From Oscillospiraceae bacterium (GTDB lineage Bacteria > Bacillota > Clostridia > Oscillospirales > Acutalibacteraceae), in assembly GCA_015065605.1 (NCBI GenBank), contig SVPZ01000017.1, positions 1-51,110 of the forward strand: a DNA stretch of 51,110 nt. Direction: 5' to 3'. Under the pieces are notes generated by a model. It was not told the origin of the DNA. It did no database searches and saw nothing but the letters and a program-made list of their open reading frames with translations. Both the position numbers and the translations under genes were made by a program. Below, one piece after another: positions 10,248-17,812 of the stretch. The first letter of the stretch is position 1. Each line of letters opens with the position of its first letter.

Positions 10248-12256
10248 ATATAACGTTAGCTAAAACGGCGGGGTTTTGTTTTGGTGTAAACAGAGCCGTA
10301 AGCATGGTGGAACAACTGGCTCAAGAGGGTAAAAGGGTTTGTACTTTAGGCCCTATCATACATAACGAAGAACTTGTAAGAGAACTGAGTGAAAAGGGTG
10401 TAAGGGTAATAAACGTTCCCGAAGAAGCCCAAAAGGGCGATACCCTTGTTATACGTTCCCACGGCGTACCTGCCGAAATTTTCAGACGAAGTGAACAAAC
10501 GGGCGCTGCGGTGGTTGACGCCACCTGTCCCTTTGTTTCAAAAATTCACGCTATTGTCAGAGATGCCGCAGAGAAAGGACACGTGATTTTAATTGCGGGG
10601 GACAGCGAACATTCCGAGGTTAAGGGAATTTGCGGAAATGCAGAAAATGCAGAAGTTTTCATCTTCTCAAACGAGGAAGAACTTGAAAAAATAATGAAAA
10701 ATCACCCCGAAATTCTTGAAAAAGAGGTCACGGCGGTGTCGCAGACGACTTTTAATACAGAAATTTGGCGGAAATGTCAAAAAAATTTAAAAAAAGGCTA
10801 TACAAATGCTTTTATTTTTGATACAATATGTAATGCGACTGCGATGCGCCAGCAGGAAGCTGAGAAACTTTCCAAGGTCAGCGATCTTATGATTGTTGTC
10901 GGAGGACGGCACAGTTCAAACACAGCAAAGTTAAAAGACGTTTGCTCAGCCAACTGTTTGCATACTTATTTGGTTTCTACCGCAGAGGAATTAAATCCCG
11001 CTTGGTACGAGGGCAAAAAGAACGTCGGAGTTGTCGCCGGAGCATCTACGCCGGCGCATATCATTAAGGAGGTTATTAAAACCATGTCGGAAAATTTACA
11101 ATCGGTTGAACAGGTAGAAGATGCTGTTCAAAAAAGCTTTGAGGAAATGACTGATGAAGAAGCATTCGAGGCATCCCTCAGCGCATTAACCGGAGACCAG
11201 AAGGTAATCGGTACTGTTCTTGCAGTAAGTGAGAACGAGATTCAGGTGGACATTGGCAGAGGTCTTGCCGGCTACATTACTAAGGAGGAATACTCTGCAG
11301 ATCCTAACGCTGATATCTTAAAGGAAGTAAGCGTAGGAGATACTATGAATCTTATCATTATGCGCACAAATGATCAGGAAGGAACCGTAATGCTCTCTAA
11401 GCGTCGTTTCGATGCTATTGCCGGTTGGGACAATGTTGTTGCAGCCAAGGACAGCGGCGAGATTCTTACCGGTGTCGTTAAAGATATCATTAAGGGCGGT
11501 GTTACCGTATTTGCTTACGGTATTCGCATTTTCATTCCTGCTTCTCAGGCAACGCTTACCAAGAGTGAGCCCATCGAAGACTTAAAGGGCAAAGAGGTAC
11601 GTTTCCGTATCATCGAAATCGGCAGAGGCAGAAGAGCAATCGGTTCTATCCGCAGCGTTCTTCGTGAAGAAAAGAAAGCCGCTGCTGCTCAGCTTTGGGA
11701 GAATATCGCTGTTGGCGAACGCTTCACAGGTAAGGTTAAGTCTTTAACCAGCTACGGCGCATTCGTTGATATCGGCGGTGTGGACGGAATGGTTCACATT
11801 TCTGAACTCTCTTGGCAGAGAATCAAGAATCCCAGCGAGGTTGTTCTCGTAGGCGATGAAATCGAAGTTTACGTTAAGGCAATTGATACTGAAAAGAAGA
11901 AGATTTCCTTAGGCTTTAAGAAGCCCGAAGAAAATCCGTGGGTAATTTTCGAAAAGAACTTTGCAGTTGACGAAACTGTTAAGGTTACCGTTGTTAGTAT
12001 GACTACCTACGGCGCATTTGCTCGTATTATCCCCGGTATTGACGGTCTTATCCATATTTCTCAGATTGCCAACAAGCACGTTGCTAAACCTCAGGACGAA
12101 CTTACCGTTGGTCAGGAAGTTGAAGCAAAGATTATTGCTGTTGACTACGAGAAAAAGCGTGTTAGCCTTTCTATCCGCGCTCTTCTTCCCGAAGAGGAAG
12201 CTGCTCCTGCTGAAGAAGCAGTAGAAGAGGCTCCCGCAGAGGAAACCGCTGAATAA
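10244..12256 (+). CDS. ispH: Fused HMBPP reductase (IspH) and S1 RNA-binding protein
   Basis: One 670-residue frame joining two proteins, a fusion known in Clostridia. Residues 1-280 are IspH, the last enzyme of the MEP isoprenoid pathway, with its three [4Fe-4S] ligands C12 (AGFCFGV), C95 (DATCPF) and C196 (DTICNA). Residues 281-670 are four S1 domains of the RpsA type followed by an acidic Glu/Ala tail. The start TTG 10244 is chosen over TTG 10229 because GGAG lies 8 bases before it and the protein then begins NITLAKTAGFCFGV. At the junction, AAGGAGG (11066-11072) precedes ATG 11084 (Met281), so a free S1 protein could be made separately. A terminator follows the stop. Confidence 0.95.
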   Translation: MNITLAKTAGFCFGVNRAVSMVEQLAQEGKRVCTLGPIIHNEELVRELSEKGVRVINVPEEAQKGDTLVIRSHGVPAEIFRRSEQTGAAVVDATCPFVSKIHAIVRDAAEKGHVILIAGDSEHSEVKGICGNAENAEVFIFSNEEELEKIMKNHPEILEKEVTAVSQTTFNTEIWRKCQKNLKKGYTNAFIFDTICNATAMRQQEAEKLSKVSDLMIVVGGRHSSNTAKLKDVCSANCLHTYLVSTAEELNPAWYEGKKNVGVVAGASTPAHIIKEVIKTMSENLQSVEQVEDAVQKSFEEMTDEEAFEASLSALTGDQKVIGTVLAVSENEIQVDIGRGLAGYITKEEYSADPNADILKEVSVGDTMNLIIMRTNDQEGTVMLSKRRFDAIAGWDNVVAAKDSGEILTGVVKDIIKGGVTVFAYGIRIFIPASQATLTKSEPIEDLKGKEVRFRIIEIGRGRRAIGSIRSVLREEKKAAAAQLWENIAVGERFTGKVKSLTSYGAFVDIGGVDGMVHISELSWQRIKNPSEVVLVGDEIEVYVKAIDTEKKKISLGFKKPEENPWVIFEKNFAVDETVKVTVVSMTTYGAFARIIPGIDGLIHISQIANKHVAKPQDELTVGQEVEAKIIAVDYEKKRVSLSIRALLPEEEAAPAEEAVEEAPAEETAE

Positions 12257-12266
12257 TTAAACTCTG

Positions 12267-12297
12267 ACGGAGAGCATTTGCTCTCCGTTTGTTTTTT
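12267..12297 (+). terminator. Intrinsic terminator after ispH-rpsA
   Basis: Perfect 9-bp stem ACGGAGAGC/GCTCTCCGT with loop ATTT, followed by TTGTTTTTT. It lies 11 bases after the ispH-rpsA stop and ends the flavoprotein-cmk-plsC-ispH run. The next ribosome binding site, GGAGGA, begins two bases after the T-run. Confidence 0.93.
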
Positions 12298-12308
12298 GGA
12301 GGAATAAT

Positions 12309-12938
12309 ATGAATAAAGCAAAAGTTTCGGTATCTATACTTACCATCGCTTATTTGTCCATTTCTTTTATAGCTACCTTCGGAGTAATTATATACGAGGT
12401 TATAAATAACAGAGGGTATTTTAATATCTGGCCTGTTATCAATTATTTAGGTTCACTTATTCCCTTTGTTTTGATTTTGCTTTACTGTTTTGCGTTTTGT
12501 AATAATCATATAGGAAAGACGATACTAATTGCTCTCCTTTCCTATAAGGCGGCTTCTTTTTTGGGCAGTTTTGCAAGATTATTTGGTAATTTCACTCAGT
12601 ACCTTAAAAACGGCGCTTTAGGTCAGTTTATAAAGGTTTACTTTGACGACCTTATTATTGATTTGGGCGGTATTGCAGTATTTACTTTGCTTATTTTATA
12701 TCTTTTAAGAGTGACAAGAAGCAAAACTGCGTTAACCGTTATATCCTTTTCCTATTTTATTTTTACCTTTATTTTGCGTGAAATATCAATATTTCAGTCA
12801 TTTTCCTCTATTTTGCGTCCGAGTGTTGACGCTTATACTATTTATTTTATAGTGAGCACTTTTGTAAACCTAATAGGTTTTGGACTAAGCCTTGCCATTT
12901 GGTTGATATTTACTAAATCAGAAATACTTAAAGATTAG
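12309..12938 (+). CDS. Integral membrane protein, about six helices, unknown
   Basis: A 209-residue protein with hydrophobic helices near residues 9-30, 41-62, 67-90, 115-134, 141-158 and 178-201. Short loops carry most of its charge. No enzyme or transporter motif was recognised, and aromatic and Ile/Phe content is high. The ATG at 12309 has GGAGGA 7 bases upstream. It stands alone between the terminator of the ispH-rpsA run and a bidirectional terminator shared with the converging glycosidase gene. I do not recognise its family. Confidence 0.7.
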   Translation: MNKAKVSVSILTIAYLSISFIATFGVIIYEVINNRGYFNIWPVINYLGSLIPFVLILLYCFAFCNNHIGKTILIALLSYKAASFLGSFARLFGNFTQYLKNGALGQFIKVYFDDLIIDLGGIAVFTLLILYLLRVTRSKTALTVISFSYFIFTFILREISIFQSFSSILRPSVDAYTIYFIVSTFVNLIGFGLSLAIWLIFTKSEILKD

Positions 12939-12951
12939 TATTTTTTACTAA

Positions 12952-12990
12952 AAAACAGGAGATACTTCTTTGCGAAGTATCTCCTGTTTT
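12952..12990. terminator. Bidirectional terminator between converging genes
   Basis: A 17-bp perfect stem: left arm 12952-12968 (AAAACAGGAGATACTTC), loop TTTGC, right arm 12974-12990. GATTTTTT follows on the plus strand, and TTTTTAGT follows on the minus strand. It serves the membrane protein gene on the left and the glycosidase gene on the right. Confidence 0.93.
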
Positions 12991-12996
12991 GATTTT

Positions 12997-14199
12997 TTAT
13001 TGCTGATTATTAAGCCAAATTCCCATTTTTATTGATAATAAATTCCAGTTTTGGAAACCGGGGTTGTTTATAGGCTCACCGCTTTCGGGGTCGTAGTATT
13101 CGTGTAATTCGCCTGTTTTTTCAATATCCTGAGCAAATAACCTAACGCTCTTTTCGGCAAGTTCCTTTGCTTCCTCTATAAAGCCGTACTTTAAAAGTCC
13201 GTCAAATACCATATAGTTAGAAATGCCCCAAATCGGACCTAACCAGCAGGACGGGTTGCCCGATTTAACTATGCGATACATTTTTTCATATTTAGAAAGA
13301 GTACGTACTCCGTATGGCGCCCAAAAACCTTTTTCATCAAGTAAATTTTCCTTTACCATACGCTGAGCCTGCTCCGGTGTGGCAATTCCTGCCCACATAG
13401 CCATAAAGCCTGACCAACAACCTATACGCTGAATAAGGGTATCCCAATGGCGCGGCGCTCCCGAATGAAGTTTGCTGTCAGGATCAACGGGCAGTAAATT
13501 AAGGTCGGCGCTATAATACATACCGTCTTTTTCGTCAAAGCAAAGGTCCCGTACGGTTTTTAAAAGATTTTCAGCCTCTTTTTCATAAAAACTAACGTCA
13601 ATATTTAAAAGATTACCGAGGTAACAAACAGCGGTTAACTCTTTATACATAAGGCAGTTAAGATAAATGGAAGCCGAACTGTTTTCGGGGCGGTAGTAGG
13701 TGGAGGGGTCGTTGTCAACACCTATTGCACAGTCGTTTATCCAATAATAAAGTCCGCTTGAATGACGCTGATTATTGTAGTAATAATCTATGAATTTAAG
13801 TATTTTATCAAAATACGGACGAAGCCATTCAACATCGTCGTTGTTTGTTTTTACAATAAATTCAGCGTGTTGCGCAAGACAGGGCTTGTGAATGTTGGAG
13901 GGAAAACTGCCGTCAAAGTTATACCACTCCATAGTGGGAGTAATGTATATCGGAATTTTGCCGTCTTCGTCCATATGTTCTAAAAAGTTTATAACACATC
14001 CCTTTTCGTATTCCGAAATATCTTCTTCTGTAAAACTGCGAAGGGCTATGTTGGTAAGCCAACAATCCCAGTCCCAAAGGCTGTTTGAATAGGTGGCGCC
14101 CGGCACTATGAATTTATGACTTAAAATTCCGTCGGGTTCACGAAACATTTTTTTATAGTTTGCTTTAGCGTAATTTAAAATCAAATTGTAATTATTCAT
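12997..14199 (-). CDS. Trehalase-like (alpha/alpha)6 glycoside hydrolase, GH63/GH37 type
   Basis: A 400-residue intracellular enzyme with no signal peptide. Recognisable pieces are the substrate-pocket motif SLWDWDCWLTNIALR, the general-acid region IGVDNDPSTYYRPE (family pattern G-x-D-N-[SD]-P), a central APRHWDTLIQRIGCWSGFMA helix pair, PSCWLGPIWGISNYM, and a C-terminal HEYYDPESGEP containing the probable base glutamate. These fit the six-helical-hairpin barrel of GH63 mannosylglycerate-hydrolase-like and trehalase-like proteins. Length near 400 is shorter than GH63 alpha-glucosidases but close to mannosylglycerate hydrolases. The real substrate cannot be inferred. It lies 14 bp downstream of yhaN on the same strand, so it may be the last gene of that transcript. 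Confidence 0.75.
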   Translation of the reverse strand: MNNYNLILNYAKANYKKMFREPDGILSHKFIVPGATYSNSLWDWDCWLTNIALRSFTEEDISEYEKGCVINFLEHMDEDGKIPIYITPTMEWYNFDGSFPSNIHKPCLAQHAEFIVKTNNDDVEWLRPYFDKILKFIDYYYNNQRHSSGLYYWINDCAIGVDNDPSTYYRPENSSASIYLNCLMYKELTAVCYLGNLLNIDVSFYEKEAENLLKTVRDLCFDEKDGMYYSADLNLLPVDPDSKLHSGAPRHWDTLIQRIGCWSGFMAMWAGIATPEQAQRMVKENLLDEKGFWAPYGVRTLSKYEKMYRIVKSGNPSCWLGPIWGISNYMVFDGLLKYGFIEEAKELAEKSVRLFAQDIEKTGELHEYYDPESGEPINNPGFQNWNLLSIKMGIWLNNQQ

Positions 14200-14213
14200 T
14201 ATTTTACTTTCCT

Positions 14214-16565
14214 TTATTTAAGAGTCATATAATTTCTGTTTTCGGTGAACTGCTTATGGCAGGTGAAAAGAAGGGTCTGGCTGTCTTTTGAGTAGTCCTC
14301 CAAGAACTGCATTGCCTTCTCACTTCGTTTATCGTCATAGCGGTCAAAGGGGTCGTCTAAAATAAGAGGAAGCTTTTGTCCGTCGTTTGATAAAAGTTCG
14401 CTGACAGTTAGTCTTAAAGCGAAATATGCTTGGTCGATAGTTCCGCTTGAAAGTGTCTGCCAATCGTTTGTACCGAAAATATCGGTTTCTTCAACCGCAA
14501 TATCAAAGTTTTTCGATACGCTGACAGAAGAATATTTTCCGCTTGTGAGAGCAGAGAAAATTTCACTGGTTCTTTCTCCTAAAACACTGCCAAAGGTTTC
14601 TCTGACCTTTAAAAATGCATCGCTTAGCGCTTCATAGGCAATATCGGCGGCTTCGCAGAAACGGTATTCTTTAGCAAGAAGCTCTTCCTTTTCTTTGATT
14701 TTTTGTTCAAGCACCGTTGGATGAACTGCAAAACGGAAATCGTTTTTAGCGCTTGCCAAATCGTCGGCAATATTCTGACGGAGTGTTTCAAGTTCCTTTT
14801 TCTTAAATATAAGACGCTCGTTAAGGTCGTCAAGGTCACCTACCGAAATTGCGCCCTCGGGGATAACCGAAAGTTCTTTTTCGGCATCTTCAAACGAAAT
14901 ATTATCCAAATCTTTTTTAAGAAGAGCAACCTTGACTTCAAGATTTTCTTTCTTTTGAAGATTTGTTTTGTGTGAATAAAGAATTATTTCCATTCCCTTT
15001 GGTGAAAATTCTTTCATATTAGAGGTGGTAAGGCTTAAGAGTAGTGCCTTTGCGCTGTCAAGTCTTGCGTTTATTTTTTCTATTTCTTCCCTGACACCCT
15101 TTAAAAGCTCGAACTTTTGAGTAAAGGCTTCACCTAACGTGAGTTCTTTCTGCTTTGCTACCGCTTCCTTTGCAGTAAGGTTGCTTATAACACTTATCAG
15201 TTCATTATATATAGCCTGATTATCGGCAACCTTTTGTCTTAAAATTGCCTCTTGTTCCTTTAATTCTTTAACGTTAACGGGGTTCTTTTTACGAACGGTA
15301 AGGGTGAGAATTAATCCTATTAATGCAAGTGCGCCTCCACCTAGCAAAAGTATATTTTTATAAGAGGTCAGCACAAAGGAAAGAGCGAGAGCAACAATAC
15401 CCAAAATTGCAAGAATTAAAAATACGGGACGTATTTTCTTTTTTTGGTGTTCTGCTTCATATGCCTTTTTGTTTAAGGTTTCGGCTTCTTTGGTAAAAAG
15501 TTCGATTTCCCTTGAAACGTTATCAAAAGTAGTCTGTTTTTCTTTAAGCCTTAAACCTATTTCTTCGGACGATTCCTCTAAATCGAGTTTTGCTTTTGCT
15601 TGGTCTGCCTGTTGCTTATAAAGAGCTTCTTTTTCATTAAGAGAAGGAAGTCGTTCGGATAAAAGCTTATATTCGCTCAGCGCATTTTCACCGTCACTAA
15701 GAAGAGATACGGTAATGGGAGAGCCCTTTTCGTTAATAAGCTTTTTGTTTACAGAATTAAGAACTGTTACGCTGTCACAGTATTCCTTTAATTTTGCGAA
15801 ACGTTTTCCGCCTTCTGCAGATTTTATATGAGCGGTAAGCTTATCAATTTCTGTTTTTATGGAACTGAGTCGAAGTTGTTCGTTTTCAAGTCTTAAATTA
15901 CATTCTTTTCTTGCCTGTTCTGTACGTCGTGCAGAATTAAGTTTTAGTTTTAACGATTCGAGTTCTTCGTTATCTTTGGTTATCCTTCCACCGCGACCCG
16001 TTTTGGTTAAAAGCGCATTTCTTGCCTTTTCAATTTTCCCTAAAATTTCGTCTGCAGAAACGTCTTCTTCACCGGTTCCCGCAAGGTTAGAAAGTCTGGA
16101 ATTAAGTTCGCCGTCGGCGGAATTTTTGCTGAATGTTGTTTGGTCGCTTAAGAACACACTCTTTTCGGCGGCGTCAAGGGAGAGCCCTAAAAAGCGTTTG
16201 CCTAAATCTTCTTTACCCGTAAAGGTTTCTCTTTCACCGCTTAAAAGATTTGTAACGGCAATTTTGTCGGTAGCATTGCTGGTTTTAAAAATGCGTTCAA
16301 TTCTGAACTTTTTGCCGTCGATTTCAAAGTCGATTCTGCCTGCCATCGGCTTATCGTTTCTGGGCGCGTATTTCTTGCGCGGATTTTTAATAAGTTCCTC
16401 GTTGCTTTTTACTGAACTTCCGTAAAACATCATACGGATAAAGGTCATAAGGGTGGTTTTGCCGTCCTCGTTTTCACCGAAGATAACGTTGAGCCCGTCG
16501 GAAAAATCAAAGGTTTTATCCTCAAATTTGCCAAATGCGGAAATATAAACCGAATTAATCTTCAC
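14214..16565 (-). CDS. yhaN: SbcC/YhaN-like ATPase with membrane hairpin in its coiled coil
   Basis: A 783-residue SMC-type ATPase paired with the YhaO nuclease. Walker A GENEDGKTT is near residue 35. Long coiled coils follow, broken at about residues 378-425 by two hydrophobic helices joined by a short loop, then more coiled coil. The C-terminus has an ABC-signature-like region LSSGTIDQAYFALRL and Walker B LPLILDDPFDRYD. The GTG start at 16565 gives MKINSVYISAFGKF, with AGGAGG at 16575-16580. A longer reading frame upstream would add an unconserved basic stretch and is rejected. The gene overlaps the end of yhaO by 11 bases, so the two are translationally coupled. Role inferred from SbcCD: processing of DNA ends, here possibly near the membrane. 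Confidence 0.85.
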   Translation of the reverse strand: MKINSVYISAFGKFEDKTFDFSDGLNVIFGENEDGKTTLMTFIRMMFYGSSVKSNEELIKNPRKKYAPRNDKPMAGRIDFEIDGKKFRIERIFKTSNATDKIAVTNLLSGERETFTGKEDLGKRFLGLSLDAAEKSVFLSDQTTFSKNSADGELNSRLSNLAGTGEEDVSADEILGKIEKARNALLTKTGRGGRITKDNEELESLKLKLNSARRTEQARKECNLRLENEQLRLSSIKTEIDKLTAHIKSAEGGKRFAKLKEYCDSVTVLNSVNKKLINEKGSPITVSLLSDGENALSEYKLLSERLPSLNEKEALYKQQADQAKAKLDLEESSEEIGLRLKEKQTTFDNVSREIELFTKEAETLNKKAYEAEHQKKKIRPVFLILAILGIVALALSFVLTSYKNILLLGGGALALIGLILTLTVRKKNPVNVKELKEQEAILRQKVADNQAIYNELISVISNLTAKEAVAKQKELTLGEAFTQKFELLKGVREEIEKINARLDSAKALLLSLTTSNMKEFSPKGMEIILYSHKTNLQKKENLEVKVALLKKDLDNISFEDAEKELSVIPEGAISVGDLDDLNERLIFKKKELETLRQNIADDLASAKNDFRFAVHPTVLEQKIKEKEELLAKEYRFCEAADIAYEALSDAFLKVRETFGSVLGERTSEIFSALTSGKYSSVSVSKNFDIAVEETDIFGTNDWQTLSSGTIDQAYFALRLTVSELLSNDGQKLPLILDDPFDRYDDKRSEKAMQFLEDYSKDSQTLLFTCHKQFTENRNYMTLK

Positions 16566-17673
16566 TGAAATCAACCTCCTCGTTAAAGGCTTTAAGTCCC
16601 ATTTCCAAAGCGTAAAGGTATTTTTCTTTTTCGCTTTCATCTGCATTTTCTATTTTAGAAAGCATTATGGAAGTAAAATAGCCTTTAAGATTTTTTTCGC
16701 CGGCAAGTTCTAATAAATCTGCGCCTAATACGGTCTTGTCCTTTATTTTAACGAAAGAAACAAGGGGCGAAATGCGTGCAGTAAGTGAATTTATATCAAC
16801 TGTGTGTTCATTTTTTCTTTTGCCTTTAAGGGTTATTCTGAAATAATGGTTTTCGTAATTTTCATTTTCTTTGATAGCAGAAACTATTTCTTCAAAAATA
16901 TCATCCTTATCGGTAATATCAACGTCAAGTCTTATGTGTGTGCGCAGTGCGGTAGGTACAAATTCAAGGTTAATGTTCCCCTTTGAAACCTCTCCCATAT
17001 AAACGCCTTTTTCACCGCTTTCATCAAAGCCCTGTCCTTCGGGACATCCGCAGTAGGCAAGGGCAGTTGTACCTACGTACTGAATCTGACTTTTTGAATG
17101 AACGTGGCCAAGCGCTATATAATCCATACCGCTGTTTTTAACGAATTCGGGGGTAATGGGACGGTAATTGCCGCTTAAATCGCTACGGGTTTCACCGTGT
17201 ATAACGCATAAATTGAAATAATCGTCTTGCGGCGCGCTAAGTTCAAAACGGGGCTTGCCGCTATTATATACTCCGTCAAAAGAAGCACCATATACTCGAG
17301 TGCGCAAATCGTCAAAGTTTATTACGGAGTCTTCGGTAGGTAAAACGTAAACGTTTTCGGGTAAATCACGGTTTTTAAAGGGGGAATCGGCAGTAAATGG
17401 GTCGTGGTTGCCAAGGGCAATAACTGCGCGGGTTTCTCCTAAATTTTCGAAAGCATTGAAAACGCCTTCCAAAAGAGCAGGGTCTATATGGTTGTTGTCA
17501 AGAAGATCACCTGCAATAAGCAATAAATCTATCTTGTTTTCATTACACATTGAAATTATTTTTTCCATTGTTAAAAGCACTTCAAACTGTCTTTTTGGGG
17601 CATTTGCTCCAAGATAGGAACATTCGGCGCCGATATGTAAGTCGGCGGTATGAAGAATACGGATTGTGTTCAT
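16555..17673 (-). CDS. yhaO: SbcD/YhaO-like metallophosphoesterase exonuclease
   Basis: A 372-residue DNA repair nuclease of the Mre11/SbcD group. The phosphoesterase motifs run in order: HTADLHIG, AGDLLDNNHID, LGNHDP, IHGETRSD and GHVHSK, supplying the two-metal site. The remaining C-terminal region is a capping domain of the YhaO type. The length suits YhaO. The start ATG has GGAGAGG in front (spacing 6) and a good promoter on the minus strand (TTGCCT, 17 bp, TATAAT at 17731-17703). It is the first gene of a yhaO-yhaN-glycosidase transcript. Confidence 0.93.
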   Translation of the reverse strand: MNTIRILHTADLHIGAECSYLGANAPKRQFEVLLTMEKIISMCNENKIDLLLIAGDLLDNNHIDPALLEGVFNAFENLGETRAVIALGNHDPFTADSPFKNRDLPENVYVLPTEDSVINFDDLRTRVYGASFDGVYNSGKPRFELSAPQDDYFNLCVIHGETRSDLSGNYRPITPEFVKNSGMDYIALGHVHSKSQIQYVGTTALAYCGCPEGQGFDESGEKGVYMGEVSKGNINLEFVPTALRTHIRLDVDITDKDDIFEEIVSAIKENENYENHYFRITLKGKRKNEHTVDINSLTARISPLVSFVKIKDKTVLGADLLELAGEKNLKGYFTSIMLSKIENADESEKEKYLYALEMGLKAFNEEVDFSED

Positions 17674-17702
17674 AAAAACCTCTCCTATAAGTTAATATAT
17701 TT

Positions 17703-17731
17703 ATTATACTATTAATCTTATATAAAGGCAA
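17703..17731 (-). promoter_or_regulatory. Sigma-A type promoter for yhaO
   Basis: On the minus strand: -35 TTGCCT (complement of 17726-17731), 17-bp spacer, -10 TATAAT (complement of 17703-17708). The start codon of yhaO is about 30 bases downstream of the -10. It is divergent from the promoter of the dockerin protein gene. Confidence 0.8.
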
Positions 17732-17753
17732 TTAGTAATTTCAAAATTGTAAT

Positions 17754-17782
17754 TTGATTTTTTAAAGATTTTTTGGTATTAT
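17754..17782 (+). promoter_or_regulatory. Promoter for the dockerin protein gene
   Basis: -35 TTGATT (17754-17759), 17-bp spacer, -10 TATTAT (17777-17782), in a very AT-rich stretch. The start codon is 31 bases after the -10 with GGGAGG before it. Spacing is ideal; the hexamers are one base off each consensus. Confidence 0.65.
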
Positions 17783-17812
17783 TAATATAAGAAAAATATC
17801 GGGAGGTAAATT

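Noticed and set aside
15859..16425. 188-codon open frame on the plus strand opposite yhaN.
   Set aside because: Its translation is serine/leucine-rich with no recognisable motif and no ribosome binding site; the opposite strand is a clear SMC-type ATPase gene.
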